Notes: generated from the letters alone by a model not told the origin. A DNA stretch of 64,000 nt from Pogona vitticeps (GCF_051106095.1 NC_135783.1:58871447-58935446), one strand, 5' to 3'. Positions 46,334 to 57,685 are shown, counted from the first letter of the stretch. Made by a program: numbers and translations.

Positions 46334-46624
46334 AAGGTAAAAGTAAAGGCCCCCCTTGACATTTAGTCCAGTCGTGTCCGATTCTAGGGCACGGTGCTCA
46401 TCCCTGTTTCCAAGCCATAGAGCCAGCGTTTGTCTGAAGACAGTTTCCGTGGTCACATGGCCAGCGTGACTAGACACAGAACGCCATTACCTTCCCAGTG
46501 AAGTGGTACCTATTTATCTACCTGCATTTACATGCTTTTGAACTGCTAGGTTGGCAGGAACTGTGACAAGTGACGGGAGCTTACTCCGTCACGTGGATTT
46601 GATCTTACAACTGCAGGTCTTCTG
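46334..46624 (-). mobile_element. Sauria-type SINE, body and tail
   Basis: Minus-strand Sauria SINE: the 3' end with CTTTAC-like repeats is at 46332-46360, tail (cagtcgtgtccgattctagg) near 46370, body (tttccaagccatagagccagcg, gtggtcacatggccagcg) to the B-box region near 46600. Normal SINE sequence runs to 46651, but from 46625 it is part of the 263-bp tract shared with 56.0 kb. Its own head resumes at 46885-46975. Confidence 0.9.
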
Positions 46625-46887
46625 ACCTTGCAGCACAGAGGCTTCCACGTGCTCTTGGAAATGGTGTGAAGATTTTATAGGGCTGGACCTGCCATGACGC
46701 AAAGTGATACCACTATTAACATTCCCTTTCCTCCTCCACACTACAATATAGTACAGAGTTCAAGGGGAGTTATTTGTGTATGTGAAGTAATAGTACAAGC
46801 ATATAGTAAAGTAGTTCCCACCAGACCCATTTGGAAAGTATGAGTAAGGTTAAATGTCTTTTTCTACTAAACTGAAGCTACATTCAC
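46625..46887. repeat. 263-bp inverted tract, arm 1
   Basis: Reverse complement of 56018-56280 with a single mismatch (46829). The first 27 bp are Sauria SINE sequence; the remaining 236 bp are not SINE and interrupt this SINE. It contains no open frame of interest. Confidence 0.95.
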
Positions 46888-46975
46888 ATGGATTTGATCT
46901 TATGAGTGCTGGTCTTCTGACCCTGCAGCACAGAGGCTTCTACGGTTTAACTTGCAGTGCCACCACGTCCCACTA
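46885..46975 (-). mobile_element. Sauria-type SINE, head portion after the interruption
   Basis: The words cacatggatttgatcttatg, ggtcttctgaccctgcagcacag and ggtttaacttgcagtgccaccacg are the tRNA-like head of the SINE in minus orientation. The first 57 bp duplicate 46595-46651 with about 10% difference, so the head was not simply split. Confidence 0.85.
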
Positions 46976-47140
46976 AACCAAAGGTATTGTGGAAATATTG
47001 TGGGAAGTGTTACAACATTTTTGTATTTATTTTATTTGTGTTCTCCTTTTAGTATACATGATGGAACATACTAACACAACTACCTCTCTGCAAAATTAGT
47101 TTTTCTTTTAGTTCTTGGGATTAGTACATTGGATAGCCAG

Positions 47141-47250
47141 ATATTGTGAACTTGAACTCCCAGAAGACCTATCTTGTTAGGAATAGTGAGAACTGTACTT
47201 CAATCACATTTGGAGATCCAAGTCTAGGAATCCTTGTGTTTGATCATGAT
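47141..47250. mobile_element. Worn hAT-like MITE
   Basis: cttgaactcccagaagacc on the left and gagaactgtacttcaatcacatttgg on the right form a degraded palindrome of the actacaactcccag type. Ends and target duplication are not clear. Confidence 0.45.
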
Positions 47251-47827
47251 ATAACGAGTGGGTTTGCTTGATCACTAGAGAGTCATAGCAAGGAGCAATA
47301 CACTTTTAAGACTGGCAATGACCTGCTAGCAGCCTTGGTTTTTTTCTTGAAGGAAATGAGCTTATGGGCCCAATGTGATCAGGAGACAGAAGCTGGAAGA
47401 ATAGATTGGGGAGTTTCAGACTTGTCCTAGCAAGCTACACACATCTGGGTGTTTTGACAGTGACGAAGGGCAGGACAAGACAGCTCACTCTACAGTAAAG
47501 AGAAAGAAAAAAAAATCACTGGGCTATGTCACCATACTAAAGCACAATATAATCTAATCTCCAAAAGGGCCTGGGAAAATACAAGGCATTTACCTGGTAT
47601 CCCAGAGAAAATAAAATGTCCACCTCTATGGGGAAGGAATGCACTGCTAAAGACCCTTTCTCGTAGACACCCAATGTGTCACAGTGGATGGGGCAGAGAG
47701 GATTAGGTTTAATTCCAACAATTAATACAGCATATTCCTAATTCTACATGACCTAAGATTCTTCTCCTTGTTTTGTTCATAAAAAGCCAGTTAGTCCTGC
47801 ATCAACAAAATATTTTGTATTCTTTAT

Positions 47828-47930
47828 TTAGAGCCAGTATGGTATAGTTGATAAGAGTGTTAGACTTGAATTCAGGAGGCCAGGGTTCTAATCCCTCCTC
47901 AATCACAGAAGCTCACTAAGGGTGTGTCTA
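47828..47930 (+). mobile_element. MIR-like tRNA SINE head
   Basis: gagccagtatggtatagttgataagagtgttagacttg... ccagggttctaatcc: A-box and B-box tRNA promoter layout of a MIR-like SINE, continuing to acagaagctcactaagggtg. 3' part not recognisable. Confidence 0.75.
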
Positions 47931-49750
47931 TGCCATGGTGAACCAATTTTTGAATGTCTCATGTACCTTGAAACTATCAGAATCACCATAACTGGAGAAC
48001 AAGATGACAGCATATTTTTAAAAAGCAATTATTTATTTTTATTTGTATACCAAATACTTCTTTTTAAATTTTCTAAACTTCCTGGCCTGGTATCAAATGG
48101 AATTTTGTAAGCCGAAACCTATGTCAGATTTCATTTTGTTGACTGATACCAGATCCGAATGAAAATGTACCAGGAGAGCATTCTTGGACTTCATATGCAA
48201 ATACTGTCTAGTGGATAGAGTTCACTTCTAGAAGAACCAGTGATTCCACCGTGAACAAATTTCTTTCATTAGCTGTGGGGACTGCACCTGTGAGAAAACA
48301 AACATACCCGTTCATCTGTGGAGAGGCTGAGGTCAGTTAAAAGCTAGAAAGGTAAAGATAATGACAGTATGCTGTCTCCCAGCACAGCCTGATTTATGCA
48401 AACAAACTATTTGCCTGAGGTGGCAAGAGACTTTAGTTCATGACAAAAAAGTCTCTAAATTATATTGCTTCCTAAATTCTTTGGCTTAAGACTGACAGAT
48501 ACACATTTAGTATGCAACAATGTTTTATAGTGATTTAATTCAGAGGCCATAAGGACGTGTTTCAGGCTGTGCATTCCTTGCATGTAATGAGATGAAACTC
48601 TGTCCACATAACAACTGAAAACAAAAGTCTTAAATCATGGCCAGCTGCCACTGACAATGACCTCATTCCCACTGCAGAGGCAGGATCCACCCAGCAGGAT
48701 TTTGACCAATGATAAAAAACAAAACAAAACATTTTTCTACACTTTAATATGTTTGTGGTCTTTTGTCAATAATGAAGAGATTGGAAATGTAGCTCTTTTC
48801 TACTGCAACCCACAGAATACTCCACCCAACGTGGCCACCTATTTTGGTAGGAGTAGGGTTCTGGGATTTTTAAGTTTTTCCATCTCTGTATGATATAACA
48901 GAGACTTCTTCACACTGCAGAGAATTGTGGACTCTGCAGGCCCTGGGATTCTGAGGAGAGAGAGAGAAACATAACATACCATTTTTGAGGTGAATGTCAT
49001 CCTACAATGATTTTCTTGGAGGATTATGGGATGGGAAAAAGGCAAATGAAAAGGGGCAACATAGCTTGGTATACACAAGGGATGGGTGTTGTTTACAGAC
49101 TGTATAAATCATATTTGTGAACTTCATTCCCTCTCTAAAAAAATACACAATGTGATGGCCATAGGGAATCCAGCTATAAGGAATAGGGAAAGATTGGGGA
49201 AAGAGAAGAAATGGGAGTGGGTCAGCAAGGAGGGTTACATCTTCAGTCGTGTCATTACATCACATGCAGCGAAATAAGGTAGCAGGTTCATATGCATAAG
49301 TGAATGCTGGCAGAAACATCTGGACAAAGATTGGTTTGGTGCATTTTATGCAACATGAAAAAACTCTGAGAAACACAGGAAGTAGCAGGGAAAAACCAGA
49401 AGAAGCTGTGCATGATCGAAAGTACTCTGAAAACAGTTTGTGATTACAGTACTGCACAGAGAGATCCAACTCCTGCCTGGTTTCTCCTAAAGATTGTCTC
49501 TTTTCTTGTTTCCTCACCAAAACATGGTCAAAAACTGTCTCTTCATTCTGTAGTCAAAATGCTTCACTAGACTACAAGCCTTCCCTTACGGACTTCCCTT
49601 AAAGGTGCTTCAGGATACAGACTTAAAAAAAGTCATGATTTAAAAAATCATAAGAATTAAAGATAGATTTAAATAATGCAACACCAATTAAAAACATTCA
49701 GAAAAATTATGGAGCTATTACCAAAGAAAATGTTTCTCTTACTGTTTAGG
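47931..49750. other. No gene or clear repeat
   Basis: Nothing recognised on either strand. Confidence 0.4.
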
Positions 49751-49771
49751 AGAGAGACAGAGAGAGAGTGT

Positions 49772-49814
<43 letters not shown>
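49751..49814. repeat. (AG)n then (TG)n microsatellite
   Basis: Compound run: AG-rich 49751-49768, then about 22 TG units with one interruption. Confidence 0.95.
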
Positions 49815-49816
<2 letters not shown>

Positions 49817-50370
49817 TTGCTGCTATATTATTTTGTTTCACTTTGTTGTTTTTCCTTCTTTGTTGTTACTGTATTCTGCTCAATTGGCTTGCAGGAACCA
49901 CCCATACAGGTCTCACAGCTGACTGTACGTATAAGATATGGTAGCTCAACACAACCGATAAACAGAAACCTGTCTGTCTGCAAGTGTCTTAAAAATGAAA
50001 AAGATGGGTGGAAGGTGCAATAAAAGCTGTACAGCACAGGAAGACTTCTTCAGAAAACAGGATTTAGGCATCTTCCTTGTTTAAATGAGTTATTTATGCA
50101 ATATTTACTAATGTATTTTTAAAAACATTATAACTCATTGCAGATTATGGAGCCTGGCCTGGTTCCATCTTGACTAAGCAAAAGCTTGACTTGGATTTTG
50201 ACAACTCACTGCCCCCCATCAAGTTTTTCATCCTTCTCACTGTAGAAATCATTCAGATTTTTTTTAAAAAAATATGTTCTTGTAAGGCTTTGTAGTTCAC
50301 TTTACCTGGCTGGACAGCTCAGTGGTTCACCTTGGAGACAAAAAGCTATTTCACAAAAGCTAAGCCTTAG

Positions 50371-50526
50371 TCACACTTAATCATAAAGTGCTGTCAAATC
50401 AATTCTAACTTATGGTGACCATTTTCAGGGTTTTCCAGGTAAAGAGTATTCAGAAATGGTTTACCATTCCCATCTGGGAGGACCCTGGGACTGTCCTAAT
50501 CTACTAAGCTATCCAGCCAGCTAATC
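50371..50526 (-). mobile_element. CORE/MIR-like tRNA SINE
   Basis: Reversed copy: tail (aagtgctgtcaaatcaattctaacttatggtgacc) at 50385-50420, middle (ttttccaggtaaagagtattcagaaatggttt), and head (ctactaagctatccagccagct) ending at 50522. Immediately upstream (about 50308-50335) a plus-strand phrase ggctggacagctcagtggttc could be another SINE head. Confidence 0.75.
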
Positions 50527-52440
50527 ATACTTGAGGCCAGCACAAAACATGTACGTAGAATGAAGGTGTTGGTTGCAGGGAAGTGATTTGACCAAGCTCT
50601 CTAGACCAACCTTTCTCATAAATCTTTTTTACTTCTGTGTTTTTCTTCCATATGGTTGTTAAGGATGACTTCTATGCGGTTGTTTTTCTTCCTCTTTCAG
50701 GCTGCAATGTGGCCATATGAAGAATATTTTCAAAATTATATGTCCTTGTTGAAATTGTGAGTCTTGTTGACACATCAAAAAAGTTCTCAATTCCAGTGTT
50801 AGAACAAGACAAGAAGCTGCTGGGAGGGGTTCGTTTGGATTTTTTGAAATTTCAATAAAACGACTCTGTGCAAAACTACTGTACTGTCTTTTGTGTCTGG
50901 AGCAAAATGCGCAAACACGTATGCACATGCACTGACATGGGCAAAGCACAGAAGGATAAGCTGGTTAATCAAACCATAGTGACAACCCATCAGACACATC
51001 TCATTTTAGAAGTTCATGTAGCAAAGGAATAGCCAATGTAGCTTCGTACAGAGTGCACTGTTTGTGCAACAACATTCCAGCAAATGTGGGAAAGAAACAA
51101 GCAAGGATTTATATCTTGTCCTGTATTTCAATGCATACTCAGTTGGGAGTACTGTATGTCTGACTGAACACAGTGGGATGTCTGAGTAGGCATGCATAGG
51201 AGTGCACTAGTATTATACTCTATTTGAATAAGCACAATTATTCTAAGAACTGGTTACTCAGGATGTCATAATGTGTTTCCATAGGATCAGTGAGTTTTTT
51301 TTTAAATAATCTGCAACCAAAGAATCAGAACTATATATTGGCAGTTGTGACAATGCCAGTGCCTATATTGTATTATAAATATTTTTCTTTATTTGTATTT
51401 GATTTCAATTTTTATTAGCATTTTATAGCTCATAAAAACATTTTATGAGGCCAAAAGTAACATTGGATCATATCTCACTGTTGTATTACAATTCCTGGAT
51501 AGTGTAAACACCATAGGAATATTTAGACCCCACTATTACTTATTTGTCTCCCTGGATGGCTTTTGTGTGGGTAGGTGAAATTGAAATAAAGACAAATAAA
51601 TAATAATTTAGTAGCTTTAAAAACAATGTTGAGTATACATCCAGTTATAATTCCAAGTGGCTAGGCATGAAGCCAAAAATCATTGCAAAACAAATTGATT
51701 TTACTTTTTACCTTGCTTCCTCATTCCCCTTCTTTCTTCATCTGTCACCAAAAGAAACTGGTATGACAAATGAAACAGACAGAAGGGTGCTCAGGAAACC
51801 TTGACAATAGGGGAGCAGTCAGCTACACTCTCAGGGAGACTGCATTTTCCTAGCCACCTGGATGTAGTGTTTGGGAAATGCTCCATTCATCAAAAGTATG
51901 TGCAACTTTTAGAATGTTAAGAATATGTTATTTGACAGTAATAATAATACATTTCTGCTTTTTTTAAAAAAATTGTAATTGTTGCTCTTGTTTTGACCCA
52001 CTTTGCGATCACTTGCTATGAGGAGCAAGATAGGAATAAAATAAAATAATAGGCTGCTACTGCTGCTTTTTACAGTCTGAGGATTAAGACAAATGTTCTG
52101 GGAATGAGCATTTTCTCTTCCTACAGTGTCTTCTCTGCAGTGATGCTGTTGCTTTTGTGATGTGCATCTCAGCAATCTGAGCCAAAAGAAAGCCAGTTTT
52201 TTTTCAGTTCCAAAACATGCCGCACTTGTGTTTTCCATGTGATTTTACATTCAGACATATGTGAAGCAATGCTGCAATCAGTGTTATGGCTAGTTTGGCT
52301 CTGAATTTATGTGTAAACCCAGTCAGAAGAGTCAGTCCTTTTATGTGTTTGATACAGAAGGTACTTTCTAAAATTGTAATACAGTCAGAGACATTTTAGA
52401 TTCAACGAAATGGCCTCAAACAGATTTGGAGGAAACTGGT
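50527..52440. other. No gene or clear repeat
   Basis: Nothing recognised on either strand. Confidence 0.4.
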
Positions 52441-52590
52441 GTATTAGTCCCCTTCATGGATTGCTGCCTTGTTGTGGCGAAGGGGCTTGAGTAACTCAGA
52501 GAAGCTATGGGCTATGCCGTGCAGGGACACCCAAGACGGACAGGACATAGTGGAGAGTTCCGACTAAACGCAATCCACCTGGAGTAGGAA

Positions 52591-55500
52591 ATGGCAATGC
52601 CACTCCAGTATCTTTGCCAAGAACGCCTCATGATCAGAAACAAAAGGCTAAAAGATATGACGCTGGAAGATGGGACCCTCAGGTCGGAAGGCGTCCAACA
52701 TGCTACTGAGGAAGAGTGGAGGACAAGTACAAGTAGCTCCAGAGCTAATGAAGTGGTTGGGCCAAAGCCGAAAGGACGCTCAGCTGTGGACGTGCCTGGA
52801 AGTGAAAGGAAAATCCAATGCTGCAAAGAAAAATACTGCATAGGAACCTGGAATGTAAGATCTATGGACCTGGGGAAGGTAGAGGTGGTCAAACAGGAGA
52901 TGGCAAGAATAAATGACATCCTGGGCGTCAGTGAACTAAAATGGACAGGAATTGGTGAATTGAGTTCAGATGATTATCATATCTACTATTGTGGGCAAGA
53001 ATCCCATAGAAGGAATGGAGTAGCCTTCATAGTCAACAAAAGAGTGGGAAAAGCTGTAATGGGATACCATCTCAAAAATGACAGAATGCTGTCAATATGA
53101 TTCCAAGTCAGACCTTTCAACATCATAATAATCCAAGTTTATGCACCAACCAGCATTGCTGAGGAGACTGAAATTGAACAATTTTATGAAGACTTACAAC
53201 ACCTTCTAGAACTGACACCAAAGAAAGATGTTCTTCTCATTCTAGGGGACTGGAATGCTAAAGTAGGGAGCCAAGTGATAAAAGGAACAACAGGGAAGTT
53301 TGGCCTTGGAGTTCAGAACGAAGCAGGGCAAAGGCTAATAGAGTTTTGTCAAGAGAACAAGCTGGTCATCACAAACACTCTTTTCCAACAACACAAGAGG
53401 ATGAGCAATATGGAAATCAGATTGATTATATTCTCTGCAGCCAAAGATGGAGTAACTCTATACAGTCAGCAAAAACAAGACCTGGAGCTGACTGCGGCCC
53501 TTGATCATCAGCATCTCATAGCAAAATTCAAGCTTAAACTGAAGAGAGTAGGAAAAACCACTGGGCTAGTCAGGTATAATCTAAACCAAATTCCTTATGA
53601 ATACACAGTGGAAGTAAAGAACAGATTTAAGGAACTCGATTTGGTGGACAGAGTGCCTGAAGAACTTTGGATAGAGGCTCGTAACATTGTACAGGAGGCA
53701 GCAACAAAAACCATCCCAAAGAAAAGGAAATGCAAGAAAGCAAAGTGGATGTCCAACAAGGCCTTAGAAATAGCAGAGAGAAAAAGGGAAACAAAATGCG
53801 AGGGAGATAGGGAAAGCTACAGAAAATTGAATGCAGACTTCCAAAGAATAGCAAGGGGAGACAAGAGGGCCTTCTTAAATGAACAATGCAAAGAAATAGA
53901 GGAAAATAACAGAAAAGGAAAAACTAGAGATCTGTTCAGGAAAATTGGAGATATTAGAGGAACATTTTGTGCAAAGATGGACATGATAAAGGACAAAAAT
54001 GCGAGGGACCTAACAGAAGCAGAAGACATCAAGAAGAGGTGGCAAGAATACACAGAGGAATTATATCAGAAAGATTTGGATATCCTGGGCAACCCAGACA
54101 ATGTAGTTGCTGACCCTGAGCCAGACATCCTGGAGAGTGAAGTCAAGTGGGCTTTAGAAAGCCAGGTTAACAACAAGGCCAGTGGAGGTGATGGCATCCC
54201 AGTGGAACTATTTAAAATCTTAAAAGATGATGCTGTTAAGGTGCTACATTCAATATGCCAGCAAGTTTGGAAAACTCAACAGTGGCCAGAGGATTGGAAA
54301 AGATCAGTCTACATCCCAATCCCAAAGAAAGGCAGTGCCAAAGAATGCTCCAACTACTGTACAATTGCACTCATTTCACACGCTAGCAAGGTTATGCTCA
54401 AAATCCTCCAAGGTAGGCTTCAGCGGTATGTGGACCGAGAACTCCCAGAAGTACAAGCTGGATTTCAAAGGGGCAGAGGAACTAGAGACCAAATTGCTAA
54501 CATGTGCTGGATTATGGAGAAAGACAGAGAGTTCCAGAAAAATATCTACTTCTGCTTCATTGACTACGCAAAAGCCTTGAACTGTGTGGACCACAGCAAA
54601 CTATGGCAAGTCCTTAAAGAAATGGGAGTGCCTGACCACCTTGTCTATCTCCTGAGAAACCCATACGTGGGACAGGAAGCAACAGTTAGAACTGGATATG
54701 GAACAACTGATTGGTTCAAAATTGGGAAAGAAGTACGACAAGGCTGTATATTGTCCCCCGGCTTATTTAACTTATAAGCAGAATACATCATGCGGAAGGC
54801 TGGACTGGAGGAATCCCAAACCGGAATTAAGATTGCTGGAAGAAATATCAACAACCTCCGATATGCAGATGATACCACTCTGATGGCAGAAAGTGAGGAG
54901 GAATTAAAGAACCTTGTAATGAGGGTAAAAGAGGAGAGTGCAAAAAAAAAAAAAAAAAAAAAAAAAACAGCCTAAAACTCAACATCAAAAAAACTAAGAT
55001 CATGGCAACTAATATATTCTTGGGCCCAAAAGAAGATAGGAGTGTAGGGTAAAGTTTATGATGTATAGATACTCACTTAGCACATACTGGAAATGAAATT
55101 GGGGGAGCAGATAGGTTAACGAAGCTGGAGTCCCAGACTCCAAAGGGGGGTGGGGTTAGTTTTAGGGGTTAGTCTCTTTTTTTTCTTTTCTCTCTCTCTT
55201 TTTGCTTTCTTGTCAAATTTTAAAATAAATAAATAAATTTTAAAAAAAACTAAGATCATGGCCACTGGTCCCATCACCTCCTGGGAAATTGAAGGGGAAG
55301 ATATGGAGGCAGTGACAGATTTTGCTTTCTTGGGCTCCATGGTCACTGCAGATGGAGACAGCAGCCCCGAAATTAAAAGACACCTGCTTCTTGGGAGGAA
55401 AGCGATGACAAAACTTGACAGCATCTTAAAAAGCAGAGACATCACCTTGCCAACAAAAGTCCGAATAGTCAAAGCTATGGTTTTTCCTTTCGTGATGTAT

Positions 55501-55872
55501 GGATGTGAGAGCTGGACCATAAAGAAAGCAGACCGCCAAAGAATTGATGCCTTTGAACTGTGGTGCTGGAGGAGGCTCTTGAGAGTTCCCTGGACTGCAA
55601 GGAGAACAAACCTATCAATTCTTAAGAAAATCAACCCTGAGTGCTCACTGGAAGGAGAGATCCTGAAGCTGAAGCTCCAGTACTTTGGCCATCTCATGGA
55701 AGAGAAGACTCCTTGGTGTGACGGCAAGAGGAGAAGGGGACAACTGAGGATGAGATGGCTGGACAGTGTCTGCGAAGCAACCAACATGAAATTGACACAA
55801 CTACGGGAGGCAGTGGAAGATAGGAGGGCCTGGCATGCTCTGGTCCATGGGGTCACGAAGAGTCGGACATGA
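52591..55872 (+). pseudogene. Bov-B ORF: endonuclease and reverse transcriptase, disabled
   Basis: The code runs in three open blocks. Block 1 (52591-53100): 5' region, then the APE endonuclease start GTWNVRSMDLGKVE near 52848 and SELKWTGIGELSS near 52930, ending at a TGA at 53098-53100. Block 2: after it the endonuclease continues (VYAPTS; LGDWNAKVGS near 53250), loses about 30 bp near 53409 and is out of frame until a one-base gain near 53498 restores the frame, then RT up to a stop at 54775-54777. Block 3: YADD at 54862-54873, then the poly-A expansion and nested insertion, then the C-terminal part 55258-55872 (CESWTIKKADRQRIDAFELW) with a further loss near 55700. Thus the domains are all present but the protein cannot be made. 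Identity to the 33.9-kb copy is high in the shared part. Confidence 0.92.
55007..55242 (+). mobile_element. Nested 236-bp insertion with 20-bp target duplication
   Basis: Flanked by the direct repeat AAAAAAACTAAGATCATGGC (54987-55006 and 55243-55262), which occurs once in the other Bov-B copy. Length and A-rich target fit target-primed reverse transcription. The insert ends in an (AAAT)n stretch (55222-55242) and has a T/C-rich stretch before it (55170-55200) and a cagactccaaaggggggtgggg block. No tRNA-like promoter, Sauria or CORE words are visible; the family is not recognised. Confidence 0.85.
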
Positions 55873-55901
55873 CTAAATGACTAAACGATGGTAGTATTAG
55901 T

Positions 55902-56017
55902 GACACCCTCTTTTGTAAATCATATTTATCTATCATATATTTATATAATCTGCATTTTGCAATTTATGTTTATGTTGCAGTTTATGTTGCTTCCATCTGC
56001 TTCTTCCATATATTAAA
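55902..56017. other. AT-rich spacer
   Basis: Short AT-rich interval with repeated tttatgttgc phrases between Bov-B and the inverted tract. Confidence 0.5.
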
Positions 56018-56280
56018 GTGAATGTAGCTTCAGTTTAGTAGAAAAAGACATTTAACCTTACTCATACTTTCCAAAGGGGTCTGGTGGGAACTACTTTACT
56101 ATATGCTTGTACTATTACTTCACATACACAAATAACTCCCCTTGAACTCTGTACTATATTGTAGTGTGGAGGAGGAAAGGGAATGTTAATAGTGGTATCA
56201 CTTTGCGTCATGGCAGGTCCAGCCCTATAAAATCTTCACACCATTTCCAAGAGCACGTGGAAGCCTCTGTGCTGCAAGGT
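56018..56280. repeat. 263-bp inverted tract, arm 2
   Basis: Reverse complement of 46625-46887 with one mismatch (56076). The last 27 bp are the start of the Sauria SINE that follows, so the similarity crosses the SINE boundary. Confidence 0.95.
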
Positions 56281-56573
56281 CAAAAGACCAGCAGTTGTAA
56301 GATCGAATCCACGTGACGGAGTGGGCCGCCATCACTTGTCCCAGCTCCCGCCGACCTAGCAGTTTGAAAGCATGCAAAATGTAAAATGCGAGTAGATAAA
56401 TAGGTACCACCACAGTGGGAAGGTAACGCCGTTCCATGTCTAGTCGCGCTGGCCACGTGACCACGGAAGATTGTCTTTGGACAAACGCTAGCTCTGTGGG
56501 TTGGAAACGGAGATGAGCACCGCCCCCTAGAGTTGGACACAACTGGATAAATTGTCAAGGGGAACCTTCCAAG
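56254..56573 (+). mobile_element. Sauria-type SINE, head truncated
   Basis: Plus strand: starts inside the tRNA-like head (gaagcctctgtgctgcaagg), B-box region (agatcgaatcc), body (cacgtgaccacggaagattgtc, ggaaacggagatgagcaccg), tail (tagagttggacacaactgg) and terminus (ttgtcaaggggaacctt). Its body differs from the copy at 46.3 kb at roughly 15% of positions by eye, unlike the adjoining 263 bp. Confidence 0.92.
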
Positions 56574-57322
56574 AGTCATGTCTGCTGAGTGGGACAGGAT
56601 TACAAGGAAATCGCTCTGCCTGTTGTTCTGATGGGTTTACACAGTTTTCACACCTTTCTCAGGTATGTGCATGGTTCTTCCTGGCCTTATTTTCTAGGCG
56701 TCGAGAACTGGGACCATAGGCAAGCTTTGGCATCCCGCTAAGTTACACCTCTACATAAGTTCCCTTCAGCACTTCTGGAGAAGAAGGAAGGGGGGTGTTG
56801 TATTCCAGGTCAAGACTCAGGGAGGTCCCACCCAAAGACAAGAGATCCCACCCAGAGCTTTTGCTGTTTGTTCTTGCAACAGTGTGGTTAGAATTTGGTT
56901 CACGAGCCTGGTGAGCGTTGCTCTACTCCCTTTGCCTCTCATTATTTTCTCTAGTAAATTATTGTTCAAGGCAAACTACTCATGCTTTTGCCTCTCTCTA
57001 TATATGTACATATGTCTATATGTAAGTTATTTTATAAGCTCATCTCCCACCTGCTTTCCCAATATCAGCTTCCAAAGAATGTTGGCTTTTAAAAGGATGC
57101 TTTTAGGGTGCAACTCTACAGTGGGGGGGGGGGAATATGAGTTGATCCACTGTGATTTGCCCCTGTGAAATCAGATTTCCCCAAGTGAATTTGCTGTAGA
57201 CATCCAGATTTGCAGAAGTCAGCAGAGAACTCAATTTACACTGAGCCCTAAGATCAGAAGTTGCCTTAACAAGCTGCTAACAAATGCTGATTGGAAATTT
57301 CTAACCCCTCCCCTTTCTTTTA
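56574..57322. other. No gene or clear repeat
   Basis: Contains a poly-G run (57122-57133). Nothing recognised. Confidence 0.4.
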
Positions 57323-57606
57323 TGTTGGAGTTTTATTTACACCTTTACCTGCTATCTGTAGTTTGAGTGACTGGGAGGGAATGTTCTGGGCTGGCATGAT
57401 TGTCTGTCTATTCAGCACTAAACAATTGTTCCTTTCAGCCTTTAAATTCAAAGAGAACCCTGCCTCTCTGCTGAGTGTTCTATTCTTCTCTTTCATTGGT
57501 TAGTGGTAGTTGTTTTACTGCTGTTGATCTGTTTAGCTGGTTGCTAATATGTGTGCAGTAAACAAAGCAGTATATGCAAGTCTGTAATTTCAAGCAACTG
57601 TAAGTA
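57323..57606 (+). repeat. Unclassified dispersed repeat, copy 2
   Basis: Plus-strand partner of 1650-1912. Starts TGTTGGAGTTTTATTT and ends near tctgtaatttcaagcaactg. Family not recognised; see copy 1. Confidence 0.6.
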
Positions 57607-57684
57607 GGCTTCATGCTCTGGAGAGGACACGCCTCAATTCAGAGCATGTTTCCATAGTCTCTCGAGACTGAAGGATGCCTATGA
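57607..57684 (+). mobile_element. Zinc-finger LINE, last 80 bp
   Basis: cagagcatgtttccatagtctctcgagactgaaggatgcctatgatgat matches the 3' end of the LINE fragment at 12075-12115. No coding part is left. Confidence 0.7.
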
Positions 57685-57685
57685 T

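Larger units (their letters stand above)
52449..55893 (+). mobile_element. Bov-B LINE (RTE clade), full length, with nested insertion
   Basis: Full-length Bov-B. The 5' end (cccttcatggattgctgcctt) is the known Bov-B start; the 3' end is gagtcggacatgactaaatg. The 8-mer GTATTAGT flanks it (52441-52448 and 55894-55901), a target duplication consistent with a complete insertion. It carries a 26-nt poly-A run at 54942-54967 in the coding region (six A's in the 33.9-kb copy) and a nested 236-bp insertion at 55007-55242. Coding capacity is described separately. Confidence 0.95.

Noticed and set aside
56225-56579. Two minus-strand frames of about 100 codons
   Set aside because: Antisense of a Sauria SINE; same words appear antisense at other SINE copies.
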